DNA of 64,000 nucleotides, taken from Vermamoeba vermiformis. Its lineage: Eukaryota > Tubulinea > Echinamoebida. The notes under the pieces are model-generated. The model was not told where the DNA came from, did no database searches, and saw only the letters and a program-made list of their open reading frames with translations. Positions 10,901 through 23,888 of this stretch are shown piece after piece (position 1 is the first letter of the stretch; every line of letters starts with the position of its first letter). Made by a program: the position numbers and the translations under genes. Location of the stretch: contig JBEWZL010000152.1 in NCBI GenBank assembly GCA_045837725.1, forward strand, positions 124,001 to 188,000, read 5' to 3'.

Positions 10901-13385
10901 TAGGCAATTACCTGAATCGGATTAACCGTTGGTTTTCTTCTATTTTGAGCACCAGTTGGTTTTCTAGCGGTAGTCAGGCCTGGTTTCGGAACAGCTCCGG
11001 CAGCGGCAGATGTGGTAGTTGTTCCGCCAGCCTTTGCCGCCGCTTTAGTTTTTCCGTCAGCACCCGCGCTCTTTTTAGCTCCAGCCTTTGCCGGGCTATT
11101 TTTAGATCCTTTTGCCGGTGCAGCTTTAGTCTTGCCAGTTGTACTTGAAGTTTTCTTCGCTGCAGCTTTTGTGGTCGTTGCTTTTGTACCTTTTGCAGGA
11201 GCTGCTTTTGTCGCACTTGTCTTTGCATTTGTATTGCTGGCAGTTGATTTTTCAGATTTTTTCGCGGTTGCTTTTGGCGCTGCTGCCTTTGCAGAGGCCG
11301 CGGCAGGTTTTTCCGCTTTGGTAGCCGCCTGTGCAGTCGCCGGCTTCGACTCTTTAGGCTTCGCACTCGAGGCTGTTGTAGTTGGCTTTGCTGCGGGCTT
11401 TTCAGCAGCCTTTGTAGTCGTTGTCGTGGTCGTTCTCGGTGTCTTAACGCTGGCTGGTTTCGGTGCAGTTTTCGCGGCAGCAGTTGATGGTAATGTGACA
11501 GGTGTCAACTTCGGTTTAGCTGCTGCTGAAGTGCTAGTAGCAGCTGGTTTCTCTGTCTTAGCAGCTGTCGTGCTCGTTTTAGTACTTGCTGCTGAAGTAG
11601 ACGTCGCGTGGTTCGCGGAGTTTTGGGCTTAGCTGCCTCAGTCTTTTTTGCAGCCTTAGTTTCTTTTGGCTTGGACGCAGAAACGGCTGTTTTAGTTGTG
11701 GCTCCTGCCGCCGCTGTTGTGCTCGTCTTTGCCGAGGTAGTAGTTGTCGTGGAAGTTCTCGGAGTCTTCGGCTTTTCAGCTTTTGGAGCGACCTTTGTGG
11801 CTGTACTCGTTGTAGTTGTAACTGCTCTAGGCGTCTTAGGCTTAGCAGCCTTAGGCTCCACTTTAGTCACAGTTGCTTCTTTTGCAGCTGTTGCGGTCGT
11901 CTTTGGCTTCGCAGGCTCAGCTTTCGGCTTAACTTCCGTCTTCGAGCTTGTTTTTGCTGCGGCCGTCGTTGATTTTTTAGCTGATGCTGTCACAGTTACA
12001 GATTTGTCCGCTGTCTTCTTCGTCGCTGTAGTTGATGTTGTTGTACGTGGTGAAGGAGCGCTAAGTTTAGACTTTTCTTTTGGTTTTGCGGCTGAGGCCG
12101 TTGTCTTTGTCGTTGAAATCTTGGGAATTCCCGAGGCCTTTGGTTTTGCTAACTTTGAAGCAGCAGGTTTAGCCGTTGTTGCAGAAGGTGCAGGAGCTTC
12201 CTGTAAATTAACTTGCTCAGAACATTGTCCAAAATTTACTATGTTTACCTTTTCCTGCTTTGGCTGTTCTTCGGGCATTTCCTCTTCTTCGTCATCGTGC
12301 GTTTCGTCTTGATGACCAACGGTATGTGGTTCTTCTAACTGGCTTGACTTGACCACTTCCTCATTATTTTCGTGTTTGGTCTCAGATGCCAGATCGTGGG
12401 ACGTGTTTCCTTCATTCACCTCTTGTTCAGCATGATGTTCTTCCTCATCAAGTTCAGTGTCGTGCTTTAATACTTTTGGTTCGGCGTGTATTTCGCTAGC
12501 ATGCTCCGAGTCAGGTGTCTGTGTGGTGCTATTTTCGTTAGAAGGTGCTGGAACATCGTCCGTTTCATTGGCTTCTTCGCAAAACACAGACGCATCGTGA
12601 TCGTGCGTATTTTCAATGTCCTTGACTTCTTCAAGTACATCTTGCGGCGCTTCATCGTGGTGCTCGTTGCTATCCTCATTGTTGGTTGGATTTGCAACTT
12701 CCTCGTGCGGCTCTTCAGTCGCGTCGTCTGCGCTGTCTTCGTGCACCGTCTCTTCAACATTATGACCAGTGTCTGCGTGATTGACACGCACGCCTTCTTC
12801 GTGATGATTTAATACGTTCTCATCGTGGGCAGTGTCATCATGAGATGTCACGTGAGTACTGTCTTCACGTGGACTTGACACGTGCTCTTCGTTCGTTGTT
12901 TCTGGCTCTTCGTGGTACTCTTCTGTGACATCAGCTTGATCCTCTTCATGATAATCTTCGACTACAGCTGTTGCTGCATCTTCTGAAGCTGGTGCCTCGA
13001 TGCTGCCGTCGTGTTGAACAACCTTGTCAGACGACACATCCGCGACATCGTTGCTATCTTCGGGCGACTCATTATTCAGTTGATCTGCCGAAAATTCTTC
13101 GTGCTCGGGAGTCTCAACGTGTTCATGACTAGGATTTTCCTGTTCATGAACGACAGGCGCGGGATTATCCTCGAGTTTGACCTCATTGGCAGGAGTAGGT
13201 TTTTTCTTCAACCACGGCTTTTCAGCGGGATATACTCGTTTAGGCGTTAATAGCTCTTCGATGCTTTTTTGTTTTGATTTTTCTACGAGTTCATCGCCGT
13301 TAGGGTTGTAAAAAGTCGGACCTGTCTCGTCATCCAAGATCTGCTCATCGTCTACTGCATTATCTACGTCCTCATTGTCAGACAT
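7968..13385 (-). CDS. Villin/gelsolin-family actin protein with acidic and histone-tail-like N-terminus
   Basis: Fifteen exons run from 13385 down to 7968, giving about 1,500 residues. Exon 1 (13385-10912) encodes about 400 Glu/Asp/His-rich residues. It then encodes about 420 residues of Ala/Lys/Thr/Pro low complexity with repeated KPKTPR-TTT units, resembling a histone H1 tail or a microtubule-binding region. Exons 2-14 encode several gelsolin repeats; visible hallmarks are FVLDTKDKIFVWYG, VYCWMGKNTSEDV, YFWQGRNST and IWVWFGKNS. Exon 15 is a clear villin headpiece, with TDEEFERIFGM and the KKQKQLF end whose Lys and terminal Phe are typical for F-actin binding. Actin severing, capping or bundling is the known family role. 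Near 11601-11615 the reading frame changes once in the low-complexity part. Intron 8 carries GTGTCAAA repeats. Confidence 0.8.
9463..9494. repeat. GTGTCAAA tandem block in a villin intron
   Basis: Inside intron 8 of the villin gene, GTGTCAAA-like units recur four times in about 32 bp with small variations. Comparable blocks occur at 31060-31080 and 54816-54840, also in introns. Confidence 0.7.
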
Positions 13386-13962
13386 TACCTAATATAACAT
13401 ATAAATTAGCATTAGAATGCATTAGTGCCTAACGTCAACAGAAAAAAAAGCAAAAATTAAATTTAAAATATCTCATGCACTCGGAAATTACGTAAATACT
13501 CGGTATAATACAATTATTAATGCGGTAGCATTTTTTAAAATAAATTTTAGCGAATTAAACAATCAAATCCGAAAAAGCGGGTTAAATCTGCTGTTAAGTT
13601 TCGATAGTTACCTAGAATTGATACAAATTAATATCCTTATTGTTGACCACTTGTGACGAGCTTTACAATTCGATTCAATTTAAAAACTTATTCATGAAGC
13701 TGAAAAACGGAAACAAAAACACGGTTTCAGTTTATCCCGGCCCTTTACCCCGCAAATCCACATTAGCAACAAAAGATATGCTGCTAAGCAGTCGTAAAAA
13801 TAGGAGATTGATTGAGGATCCGCAGTTTCCATTTTGAGCCAGCTAATCTGCTTAAAAAGGCGAAAACGATCCTTTACGCTAGGTTGTTTATTATTAACAA
13901 TAATAAAGCGACTACATACATGTACAACAAAATTTACATCAGCTAATACTACAAGTTCTTTC
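13386..13962. other. Intergenic, upstream of villin
   Basis: This 577-bp gap lies between two minus-strand genes, the stop of the RING-kinase-like gene and the start of the villin gene. It is AT-rich with short poly-A tracts and must hold the villin promoter. The short open frames on either strand here look like chance. I see no RNA gene or repeat. Confidence 0.5.
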
Positions 13963-16900
13963 TCAGTTAAATCCACCGCACTTTTCTTGCACGAAGCGTA
14001 CTAAGCAACTATCCAACACTTCGTACTTTTTAGTGCAAGGTACTGGATCGTTCTTGTGAATATCTGCAAAGAAAGGATGCGTCAAAACTCGATCCGCGCT
14101 TGGTCTGGCTTGGGGATCGAACTGCAAAATTGACGCAATCAAATCAATGCACTTTTCTTTGAGGTCTTGTTCGTCTTGTTTGAATATCAATGGCATAGGC
14201 TCCTTTGATGGCTTGGCAATGTTATTAGGCCAGTTCTCGATTTGGGCACGGAAGCTGGTGTTTTCCTTTTTCGGCCAATCACCACGTATTGGCAACTTAT
14301 TTACAACAGTAAGGTCCCTAAATATGATTATTAGGAACGCCCTTATAAATATTTATCTTGCGGTCTTACCTAGGTCTGCATTCTTGGACTGACAGCACGT
14401 CGTGCACAAGCTGCTTCGCGTTTTTGCTCATCAAAAGTACGCGACCACCGCGAATGACTTCAGCCATAGTAATGCCTAAATAGGATATAAATAGTAGTCC
14501 TTAATGTTTACAATGACCACGTACCCATGGACCACACGTCACACTTCTTCCAATCCATATTTACAGCGTTCAAGTCGTTGTTCAACTCGTCTGAGTTTCT
14601 ACGACGTTCGAGTCGTTTGTGAAGTACGTGTTGCAATGCCGCTAGTTCGGGCGCCATATACACAATATTATAATACAGATTCGGCAATGGAGCCATAAGT
14701 GATTTCTAGACAAAAGATTTTAGTCTCGATCCGGATCGTGTCAACTTGCAATTTGTACGTACCTCTGCTTCATCGCCTAAGAAGGCATCGTTTAGAGACC
14801 TAGCTTGAGCGAAGCTAGTCAGCTTAGCCTTGTAATAATTGCCAACCATCTCGACCAAGATGCTAGACGGCTTGATGTCTCGATGCACGATATCACCGCT
14901 AAAAAAAATTACGCTTAGAAACAGAGGTGTCCAGACATTAGCGACTATTTAATACTTACCTATGCAAGTAGAACAGAGCACTGAACATTTGATAGAAAAT
15001 TGTTTGAATGTTCTTCATAGTCAGCTGCGTGCTAGCACATACATAGCCCAAGTCGTGTTGAATGTACGGCAAACTGGAAATTTCGTTAGTAACGCTACTT
15101 CATCGAGTATAATATCAATACTATACTTACATCTCGTAAAAACAGCTAGTCTCGCGGATTATGCCCAACGGCTTGATGATGTAAGGGTAGTCCAACGTCG
15201 TCAAAATCAACGGCTCCCTGAAGGCGTGGAAGAACAAAGGACTTCTGTGCAGCTCTTCCTTGGTGAACTCTTCAATGTCTTTGCTGCTCTCGAGCTTTTG
15301 TGGCTCAGGAACACTGCGGCCAAAGAACTTTGTCGGGGTGCTCGTGCTCGCGCTTGGTTTGTACGCGGGCAAATCGAACTTCTTGACAATGTAGCTCGTG
15401 CTCGTAGCAACTTCTTCAACGCGCCAAATAGGACTTGCACGTGACGTGCCTCGGCGCTCACAGAATTTGTACTCGCTTTTGTTTTTGATCAGCGGACCTG
15501 AATGGCCCCATAGTCGTCGGAAGATGTCCGTGGGCGAGGCAAATTTTGTAGCAATCTTGTAAATAGGATCTTTGACGCTCTCTAAGTAACTAGCAGGACC
15601 CGTCGGACTTCTATCCGAATCACCTCGGAGTTTTCCCTGTAACAATGTCAGACGCAAAAAAAAGGAAAAGAAATGAGGATAGACTTACAGATGAATTACG
15701 CTTCTGAACGCGCAACTTGTCTTCTTTTTTTCTTAACTTGGCAAGTGTGTCTTCGAGTTCGGAGGACACTTCGACGAGTTGTTTTTTGAGCCCTTCCGAT
15801 TTTTTCTTTGCCTTTTCTAGTTGCAGCTGATACTCTTGTTGCAGCTTCTGTTGCTGTTTTTCTTTTTGACTGATCGCTGCAAGTGCTTCTTGTTGTCTGT
15901 CTTGCAGCTCTAACTCACGTTGCGCAAGCGTGTTCTTCTCGCGTTCGATGAGGGCGTTCTGTTCTTGCAATTGTCTCAAGAGCTTTCGTGACTGCTCGCT
16001 GTCTTGCTGAGTCTCACGTAGTGCCTTTTGTAATTGCTCACCTCTATAAAATTATTAATACAACGGTCAAAATTATTGCTCGATCTGATCTACCTCTTCT
16101 TTTCTTGGTCGAGAATGTTCGATTGATAGTGCAATCTATTATTAGCATCAGCGACTTCTAACTCCTTTTCTTGACGTAATTCTTCGAGTTCATGTTCGAA
16201 CAACTGTAGCTCTTCGTTTTTACGTTGCAGATCTCGCTCCACTTCTTCGTTTCGTTTTTGAAGTTCTGAAAGATACGTGACGTTAATATCTCATTATAAT
16301 ACGTGTTAACTGTGAATTTATAGCAATATGTAAAGATATTAAGGCTATAGATCGTTGAGGGACATCATTAAACCGAAATTTCTCTTTGGTGCACGCGATA
16401 GATCTTGCGTCTGAAAATGATTGCATAATGCTCTATAGTATTATTTAACGTGTAACATACCTTCCAGTTGCGCTATGACTTGATCTCGTTCGTATTCGCG
16501 TTCACGAACTAAAGCCCAGAGCTCTTCCATATTTTCGTTCTTGGCCTGTTGGAATGGATCCACCTCCGCTGGCTGATTCTGAAAATTATTGTTGAACGGG
16601 TTGTTATTGAACGGATTGGCATTGACATTATTATCGTTGTTCTTATTTTCATTGTCGTTGTTGCCTTGCTTCGCCTTTGATTTGATAATAAAGTCGCGAA
16701 GAGTTTCAGCGAAATAATTTCGTGAATAGCCTGAGAGGACTTGCCTATAGAAACGAGTATAATAATTAATAACTACTATAATTAAGACTTTGCAGGAAAT
16801 TTAATTGACGTTCAGCATTGAAGGGTCGATCGAATTTCGTAAAAATGTAGTAATAAATACCAAAGGCATTTGCAGCAATATTAACGGAAAATTTGGCTTT

Positions 16901-17436
16901 TAGTTGTATAATAGGCTAATATTATCGAATTAGAACTGAAAAGAATAATTTTTAACCTTCGATCTCCCTCGTCAATCCAAACAAAAAAATTTGCTTCTGA
17001 TGAGCAACCGCGCAACTGTTTAGTAATTTGGTATAATTATAATATTATATGATATAACTTACTTGCACTGAGGACATTCTGCTGCTTTGCCTGCATTTTT
17101 TGCTCTTTGGAAGATGTCGCTTGCGCATTCCTCGCACAAAGAGTGGCCTATTAATATCATTTTAATTAATACAACGTGCATGTCTTTCATTGATTAAGCT
17201 CCGCTTACCGCAAGAATTAGCATTAGCCTCGCCTTCATTATTGGATTTGGCCTCCAAGACCACAATCCTTTTACGGTCGTCGTCGAATTCTTCCATGCAT
17301 ATCATGCTTGATAAATAACGAATTTATTATTAAAATAATTTTTAAATACAAAGGTGGATTAAGATCTTAATTTGCAGTGTCGGATCGCATCTTACCACGA
17401 AAGCAATTCGGCGCCTATTGATCCGTTCATATCCAT
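13963..17436 (-). CDS. RING finger - coiled coil - kinase-like protein (likely pseudokinase)
   Basis: About a dozen exons. At the N-terminus is a RING finger: CMICMEEF, then CGHSLCEEC across an intron, then CPQC, the full spacing of an E3 ligase RING. Next come an Asn/Pro/Phe-rich spacer, about 200 residues of Glu/Gln/Lys coiled coil, a Ser/Pro-rich linker and a C-terminal kinase fold. The kinase part keeps the ATP lysine context (YIVKKF), HRDIKP, YMAPEL and VWSMG. The Asn of the catalytic loop is Ser (HRDIKPSS) and DFG reads SFA, so both metal ligands are missing and catalysis is doubtful. RING plus kinase combinations are known (plant KEG, MEKK1), but this domain order with a long coiled coil is unusual. 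A ubiquitin-ligase scaffold controlled by a pseudokinase is a reasonable inference. Confidence 0.78.
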
Positions 17437-17598
17437 TTTAACGTTCCTATACACAAGTTGAATATACAAATATTATACAATACACATAAATACAAAATAA
17501 AACAGAGGTGTGTTGCTCTCTTGGTCGAGATCAAAACGAAATAAATTGAAAAAAATTTTGATTTTATCAATCCACGAACACAAGATCAATAGGATAAT
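17437..17598. promoter_or_regulatory. Short bidirectional promoter region
   Basis: Only 162 bp separate the divergent starts of the RING-kinase-like gene (minus) and the cap methyltransferase gene (plus), so the two promoters must overlap here. The stretch is AT-rich; I see no obvious TATA box or named motif. Confidence 0.5.
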
Positions 17599-19406
<1,808 letters not shown>

Positions 19407-19596
19407 TAAAGCATGTAAATAATATAATCTCTCCTCGTGTTCTCCATCTTTGCACGTTTTTTTTTCGCTGATCCAAAAAAAATGCCTCGGGCTAAAAAAC
19501 AAGTCCGACATGCCTTTCAGTCCGTTCAGGTCGCTCATCCGTGTAGCAGAAGAGCAAATAATTGTTGTATAATATAATACCCAATAATCAGACAAG

Positions 19597-21439
19597 ATGA
19601 GCAAGGGATCAGAGAAAAGTCGCGGAAAGAAACCCAATCCTAAATTGCCCGAGGAGATTGAAGACAAATTTAAGAATGTTACTATTGGTATTATTTCACC
19701 GACTAACGTACGTACTTTTAACTAGCAAGATCTGGATTCGACCGTTATTATTTTTTCGATCCAAAAAATTATAATAATCCCCAAATACCGATACAATAAT
19801 TGCTATATACATATAATAATTTATGCACGATAAATCTATCGAAAAGGAATTTATTGGTGAATATTTTATTAATGGATCGATCGCATCAGACTGCTACTAT
19901 GGAACACCACTCAATATTTGCACCACTTGGTTTCGACAATAGTTTCGATTTGGACGAATTTAAGAAGAATTTCAAAATTAAAATCATCTCTTATGATGAA
20001 AACGAGTTGGTGTTCGATCTTATCGGTGTTGACGCCGCTGTTGCCAATGCTTTCAGACGTATATTGATTGCCGAAGTAAGTATCAAAAACGAACATTATT
20101 GTAATTATTATTTGATTATGATTCAATAATTGACAAATCCAAGATGCGATCAGATCGCGTTTCTGGATTCATTTTCAAAATTTTCAAAATTAAGAATTTA
20201 AAACAGATTTATTAATGAAAATATTAGGTGCCCACAGTAGCTATTGAAACCGTTTATATTCGCGACAACACATCCATGATCCAAGACGAAGTTTTAGCAC
20301 ACAGATTGGGCTTAATTCCCATCAAAGCTGATCCTCGCAAATTCGAGCCTATTGTTAATCCTAGTACGTCTTATCGGCTACTATAATATTTACCATATTA
20401 GACGCTAATATGATTATTACATAGACGAATATACTGACACAAACACACTCGTGTTCAATTTGACCGTAACTTGCGAACACAATCCTGACGGAAAAGATTC
20501 AGAGAACGAAGACGAAAAATATATTAACTCTAAGGGTACGTCTCGCAAATACAATAATAAGCTTAATCTATTCTAGCAAATTGCTTGAAATTTTTTGATC
20601 CAGATCTCGTAAATTTGCAAATAAGATTGTTTAATTTTATTAGGGACTCTCATTTTAATATTACCTTAATGGTACTTACTGATTGACTAATTTGTTTATA
20701 GTGTACTCGCACCATTTGGAGTGGAATCCTCAAGGCCAGCAACAACAACAAATGGCTGATGTTCGACCAGTCTACGAAGATATTTTGATCGCCAAGTTGC
20801 GCCCCGGACAAACAATCGATGTCGTGTGCTACTGTCAAAAGGGAGTTGGCAAAGACCACGCCAAGTACTCACCGGTCTCGACTGCTGCTTACAGGTAAAG
20901 TCTCGAGCTCATACTATAATTACTATATTTAAAATTATACGTGCAACTAGCTCACTCGCAAAATTTTCAGATTGTTGCCTAAGATCGAATTTCTCGAAGA
21001 AATTACTGGTGCCAAGGCGAAAGAACTCGTCGATTTGTGCCCTATGAAAGTATTTGATATTGAAGATCTTGGTGGTGTTAAGAAGGCACGTGTGGCTAAT
21101 CCTAGAAACTGCACTATGTGCCGTGAGTGCATCCGCGATCCCGAAAACCAACAGAAAATCAAGTTGTCTCGCCAAAAGGATCACTTTATCTGTAAGTATC
21201 ATATTATATTAGAACGTATTTATATAAGCCACAATGCTCAATGCTGGCTTTAGTACAAGTGTTTCAATTTGATCCCGATCTAACTTATTGTTTTAGTCTC
21301 TATTGAAAGTGTTGGAATTTTGCCGCCTGAGATTTTGTTCGAAGAGGCTGTTAAAGTACTGTTGGACAAAATTACCAAGCTTCAAACCGAATTAGCCAAA
21401 CTTCAACAAGGCCATCCTGAAGACGAGAACAACCAATAA
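19597..21439 (+). CDS. POLR1C: RNA polymerase I and III subunit AC40 (RPAC1), with Fe-S type cysteines
   Basis: Seven exons (19597-19707, 19890-20075, 20228-20363, 20425-20535, 20702-20894, 20971-21191, 21297-21439) give 366 residues. The subunit is the alpha-like partner of AC19 that nucleates Pol I and Pol III assembly in the nucleus. Landmarks are [57 protein letters not shown] and [12 protein letters not shown]. The IKADPRKF and [10 protein letters not shown] segments point to AC40 rather than Pol II RPB3. Between these lies a cysteine pattern, C-x23-C-x2-C-x2-C, encoded at 21038-21040, 21110-21112, 21119-21121 and 21128-21130. It matches the Fe-S site of archaeal subunit D and is absent from yeast and human AC40. 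The gene is convergent with the kelch gene downstream, with a gap of about 97 bp. Confidence 0.9.
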
Positions 21440-21536
21440 AATCGTTAGTTTTGAATAATAAATATTATTTCATAAGAAGTAGAATCCAATTATTTTTATA
21501 AACATTGTTTATGATTCGGTAATATTTACTAAATTT

Positions 21537-23556
21537 TTATTTTTTCGCGCTAACTGGAGGCATTCTGTACGGGAACAAAGCCATTTCACTGTATCTATGA
21601 ACGGTGTCCAAAATCATGATTTGTTCATCGGCACCAGCGGAGTCGCAGCCAGACACAAACGCGTTGTCGCAAGTCGAGCCACCGAAGCAGTAAATTGCGT
21701 CGTCAGAACCGATGCATGATTTTCTGAACGAAGGGATTGGCAAGGCTGGTCTGCTGAACCATTGTTGGGCTTTAGGATCGTAAGCCTAAAAATGAATAAT
21801 AGTCAGGACCTATTGATAAAATACCCATCCTTGCGGGAGATAGATTAATATTGGTACGTACATCAACTACTTGAATAGGATGGCTCAATCCGTTCGTAGC
21901 AACTTCACCACCAATAACAAATACTTGATCGTGGAGCACGGCCATACCAGCGTCACTATTTAATATGATATTAATAACCGGCGATGAAGAATACTTTTCA
22001 CAGCGCGTGCATAAATTTGAGTTGGATCCGGATAAGTTTGCACGAGCAGATCCACGAATGGTTACAAAAAATAGCTAGGTATGTGTATAGTTAAATTATA
22101 ATAGGTCTTACCCTCTAGCAGTAGGCATAGGCTCACGAAGCACCCATTGGTTCAAAGTCGGTTCGAAGCTCTCAAAAGTGTTCAAAATGGGGTAGTTCGG
22201 AGCACTGCCGTAACCTCCAGCAACAAAAATTCTGCCGTCCAACTCAACAGCTAGACAATAAGTGTTAGCTATATATAAATTATACAGTTTGAGCTCATTA
22301 TGATAATTACCTTCAATATCACCACGTGCCAAATTCATGTCTGGACCACGGACCCAGTACTGACTAGTAATGTCGTAAACATCGGTGCCTATAGTAACAA
22401 ATACATTAGTACATATTAAAATTAATTAAGGAGTCCTTATTATATTCAAAACTTAGACTTACTGTTCAACGAGGTATAGTCACCATCGTATCCACCCATG
22501 ACGTACAAAGTATCGTCGACAATAGCGGCTGACATATCAGATCTGCGTATAATAATAATCAGTATTGAGGAGTGCATTAAATGATGATAACCCCGCATTT
22601 CGGTTCAAGTTGGATTTGCTTCGGGATCGAATCTGCCGTTACCTGGGAGTAGGCAATGTCTTATGCTTTAGCCATACGTTAGTATCAATTCTATACTCTT
22701 CAACTGCGCCTAATACAGTATCAGTGTCGCGTGCACGACCGCCAATAACGAAGAAACTGTTCTTATGTGCGTAGGCAGCAAAACGGTATCTACAAAATGA
22801 AGAATTAGGAGTATATATAATAGGGACTAATTAATACCTTGCTGTTGGCATAGGAGGACCAGAAGTCCAGCTATCAGTTTGGGGATCGTAGATGTCGAGC
22901 GTGTCCAACGTTGGTGTAACAGCATCGATCTTATTCGTGCCACCAACCACGTAGATTTTTCCATTTACAAATAGTGCTTCATGGTCACTAAATAAGACGG
23001 TTAAAAGAAGGTCTTAGGGGTGAATCTCCGAGATTTGGAAATGGGATCGAGAAATAAACCGGTAATATTATTAATTGACTTACCTACGAGGCGTTGGCAT
23101 TTTAGTTCTGTTTGTCCATTGTCCTACTACCACGGGCTAGTGTGAAATAACGATCAGATCCCAATTTATAATTATTTTTTAGCTAGATCGTCAAATTTTA
23201 ATTACAATTTGCAAGAAAAATATTAAATAAAATATTACCATGCCGACAGGTTCGTATCCAAAGGGAGGCACATAATTATCAGTCCAAATAACTTGTTGTG
23301 AAGAGAGATCTTCTAAGGAAGAAATTCGTGCTGCGAGATAATCATTATCAAGCTCGGTAAATATGCCAATAATGACAATAAGGATGAGCAATACGGCAAA
23401 CATGCATCCTAAGAAGATAACCCACAACTTCAATCTTCTCAACGTCGCATTCAGCTCGCTAGCGGTCAAGATCCGAGCAGTGCCTTGGCCCGCATTTCTT
23501 GATACCTCTGCTTCGCCCAGCGACTTGCTGTCTAATGGTATTTCGTCTACTTCCAT
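21537..23556 (-). CDS. Type II membrane protein with kelch beta-propeller
   Basis: About nine exons. The start at MEVDEIPLDSKS (ATG at 23556) gives an N-terminal cytoplasmic part of roughly 45 residues, one strong transmembrane helix (LWVIFLGCMFAVLLILIVII) and a long C-terminal part. That part contains about six kelch units of the form R-x-D-x-x-x-x-x-x-x-x-x-Y-V-x-G-G, D-x-Y-D-P-x-x-x-x-W and M-P-T-P/A-R. Introns fall repeatedly right after the M-P-T-P-R/A-R boundary, so the exon structure tracks the repeat units. The orientation implies an extracellular or lumenal propeller. The terminal unit has extra cysteines (CIGSDDAIYCFGGSTC and CDSAG) that may form disulfides. An upstream in-frame ATG at 23592 is possible but adds an unlikely hydrophobic stretch. 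The function is unknown; a binding or adhesion role is inferred. Confidence 0.75.
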
Positions 23557-23888
23557 TGTGGCGTTTGAAATAATAATGAAAATGACGAGCAATTAATCAA
23601 ACGGTCAAAAAGTCCGAAAAGATCCAAATGTGATCGATTCTAGAATGGCGGCAATGACACCATCATATATCAATAAGCATACTATTAATTGAGGTAGAGT
23701 ATCTCTTTAGATACGCGATCTGCTGAGTCTATTAAAACACGTTTTCAACGTCTTGGACTCCAAATCTCGATTGAAATAAATAGAATGGTATTATTTAAGC
23801 ATAATAACTTATTTACACGATGATTGCACAAATACAAGAGCATAGTTACTCGTGGTCGTAGAAACATACGGATGTGGCCACCTTATTA
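23557..23888. other. Intergenic between kelch-TM gene and first PA-7TM gene
   Basis: A 332-bp AT-rich gap between two minus-strand genes, presumably the kelch gene's promoter and the PA-7TM gene's 3' end. I see nothing else in it. Confidence 0.5.

Noticed and set aside
11012-12312. Two long plus-strand frames (206 and 234 codons) opposite the villin exon
   Set aside because: They are Ala/Val/Phe-only shadows of the Ala/Lys/Thr/Pro-rich minus-strand exon; low-complexity coding DNA leaves such antisense frames open.
19800-20129. AC40 as Pol II subunit RPB3
   Set aside because: The motifs [17 protein letters not shown] and the [12 protein letters not shown] ending match AC40 better than RPB3.
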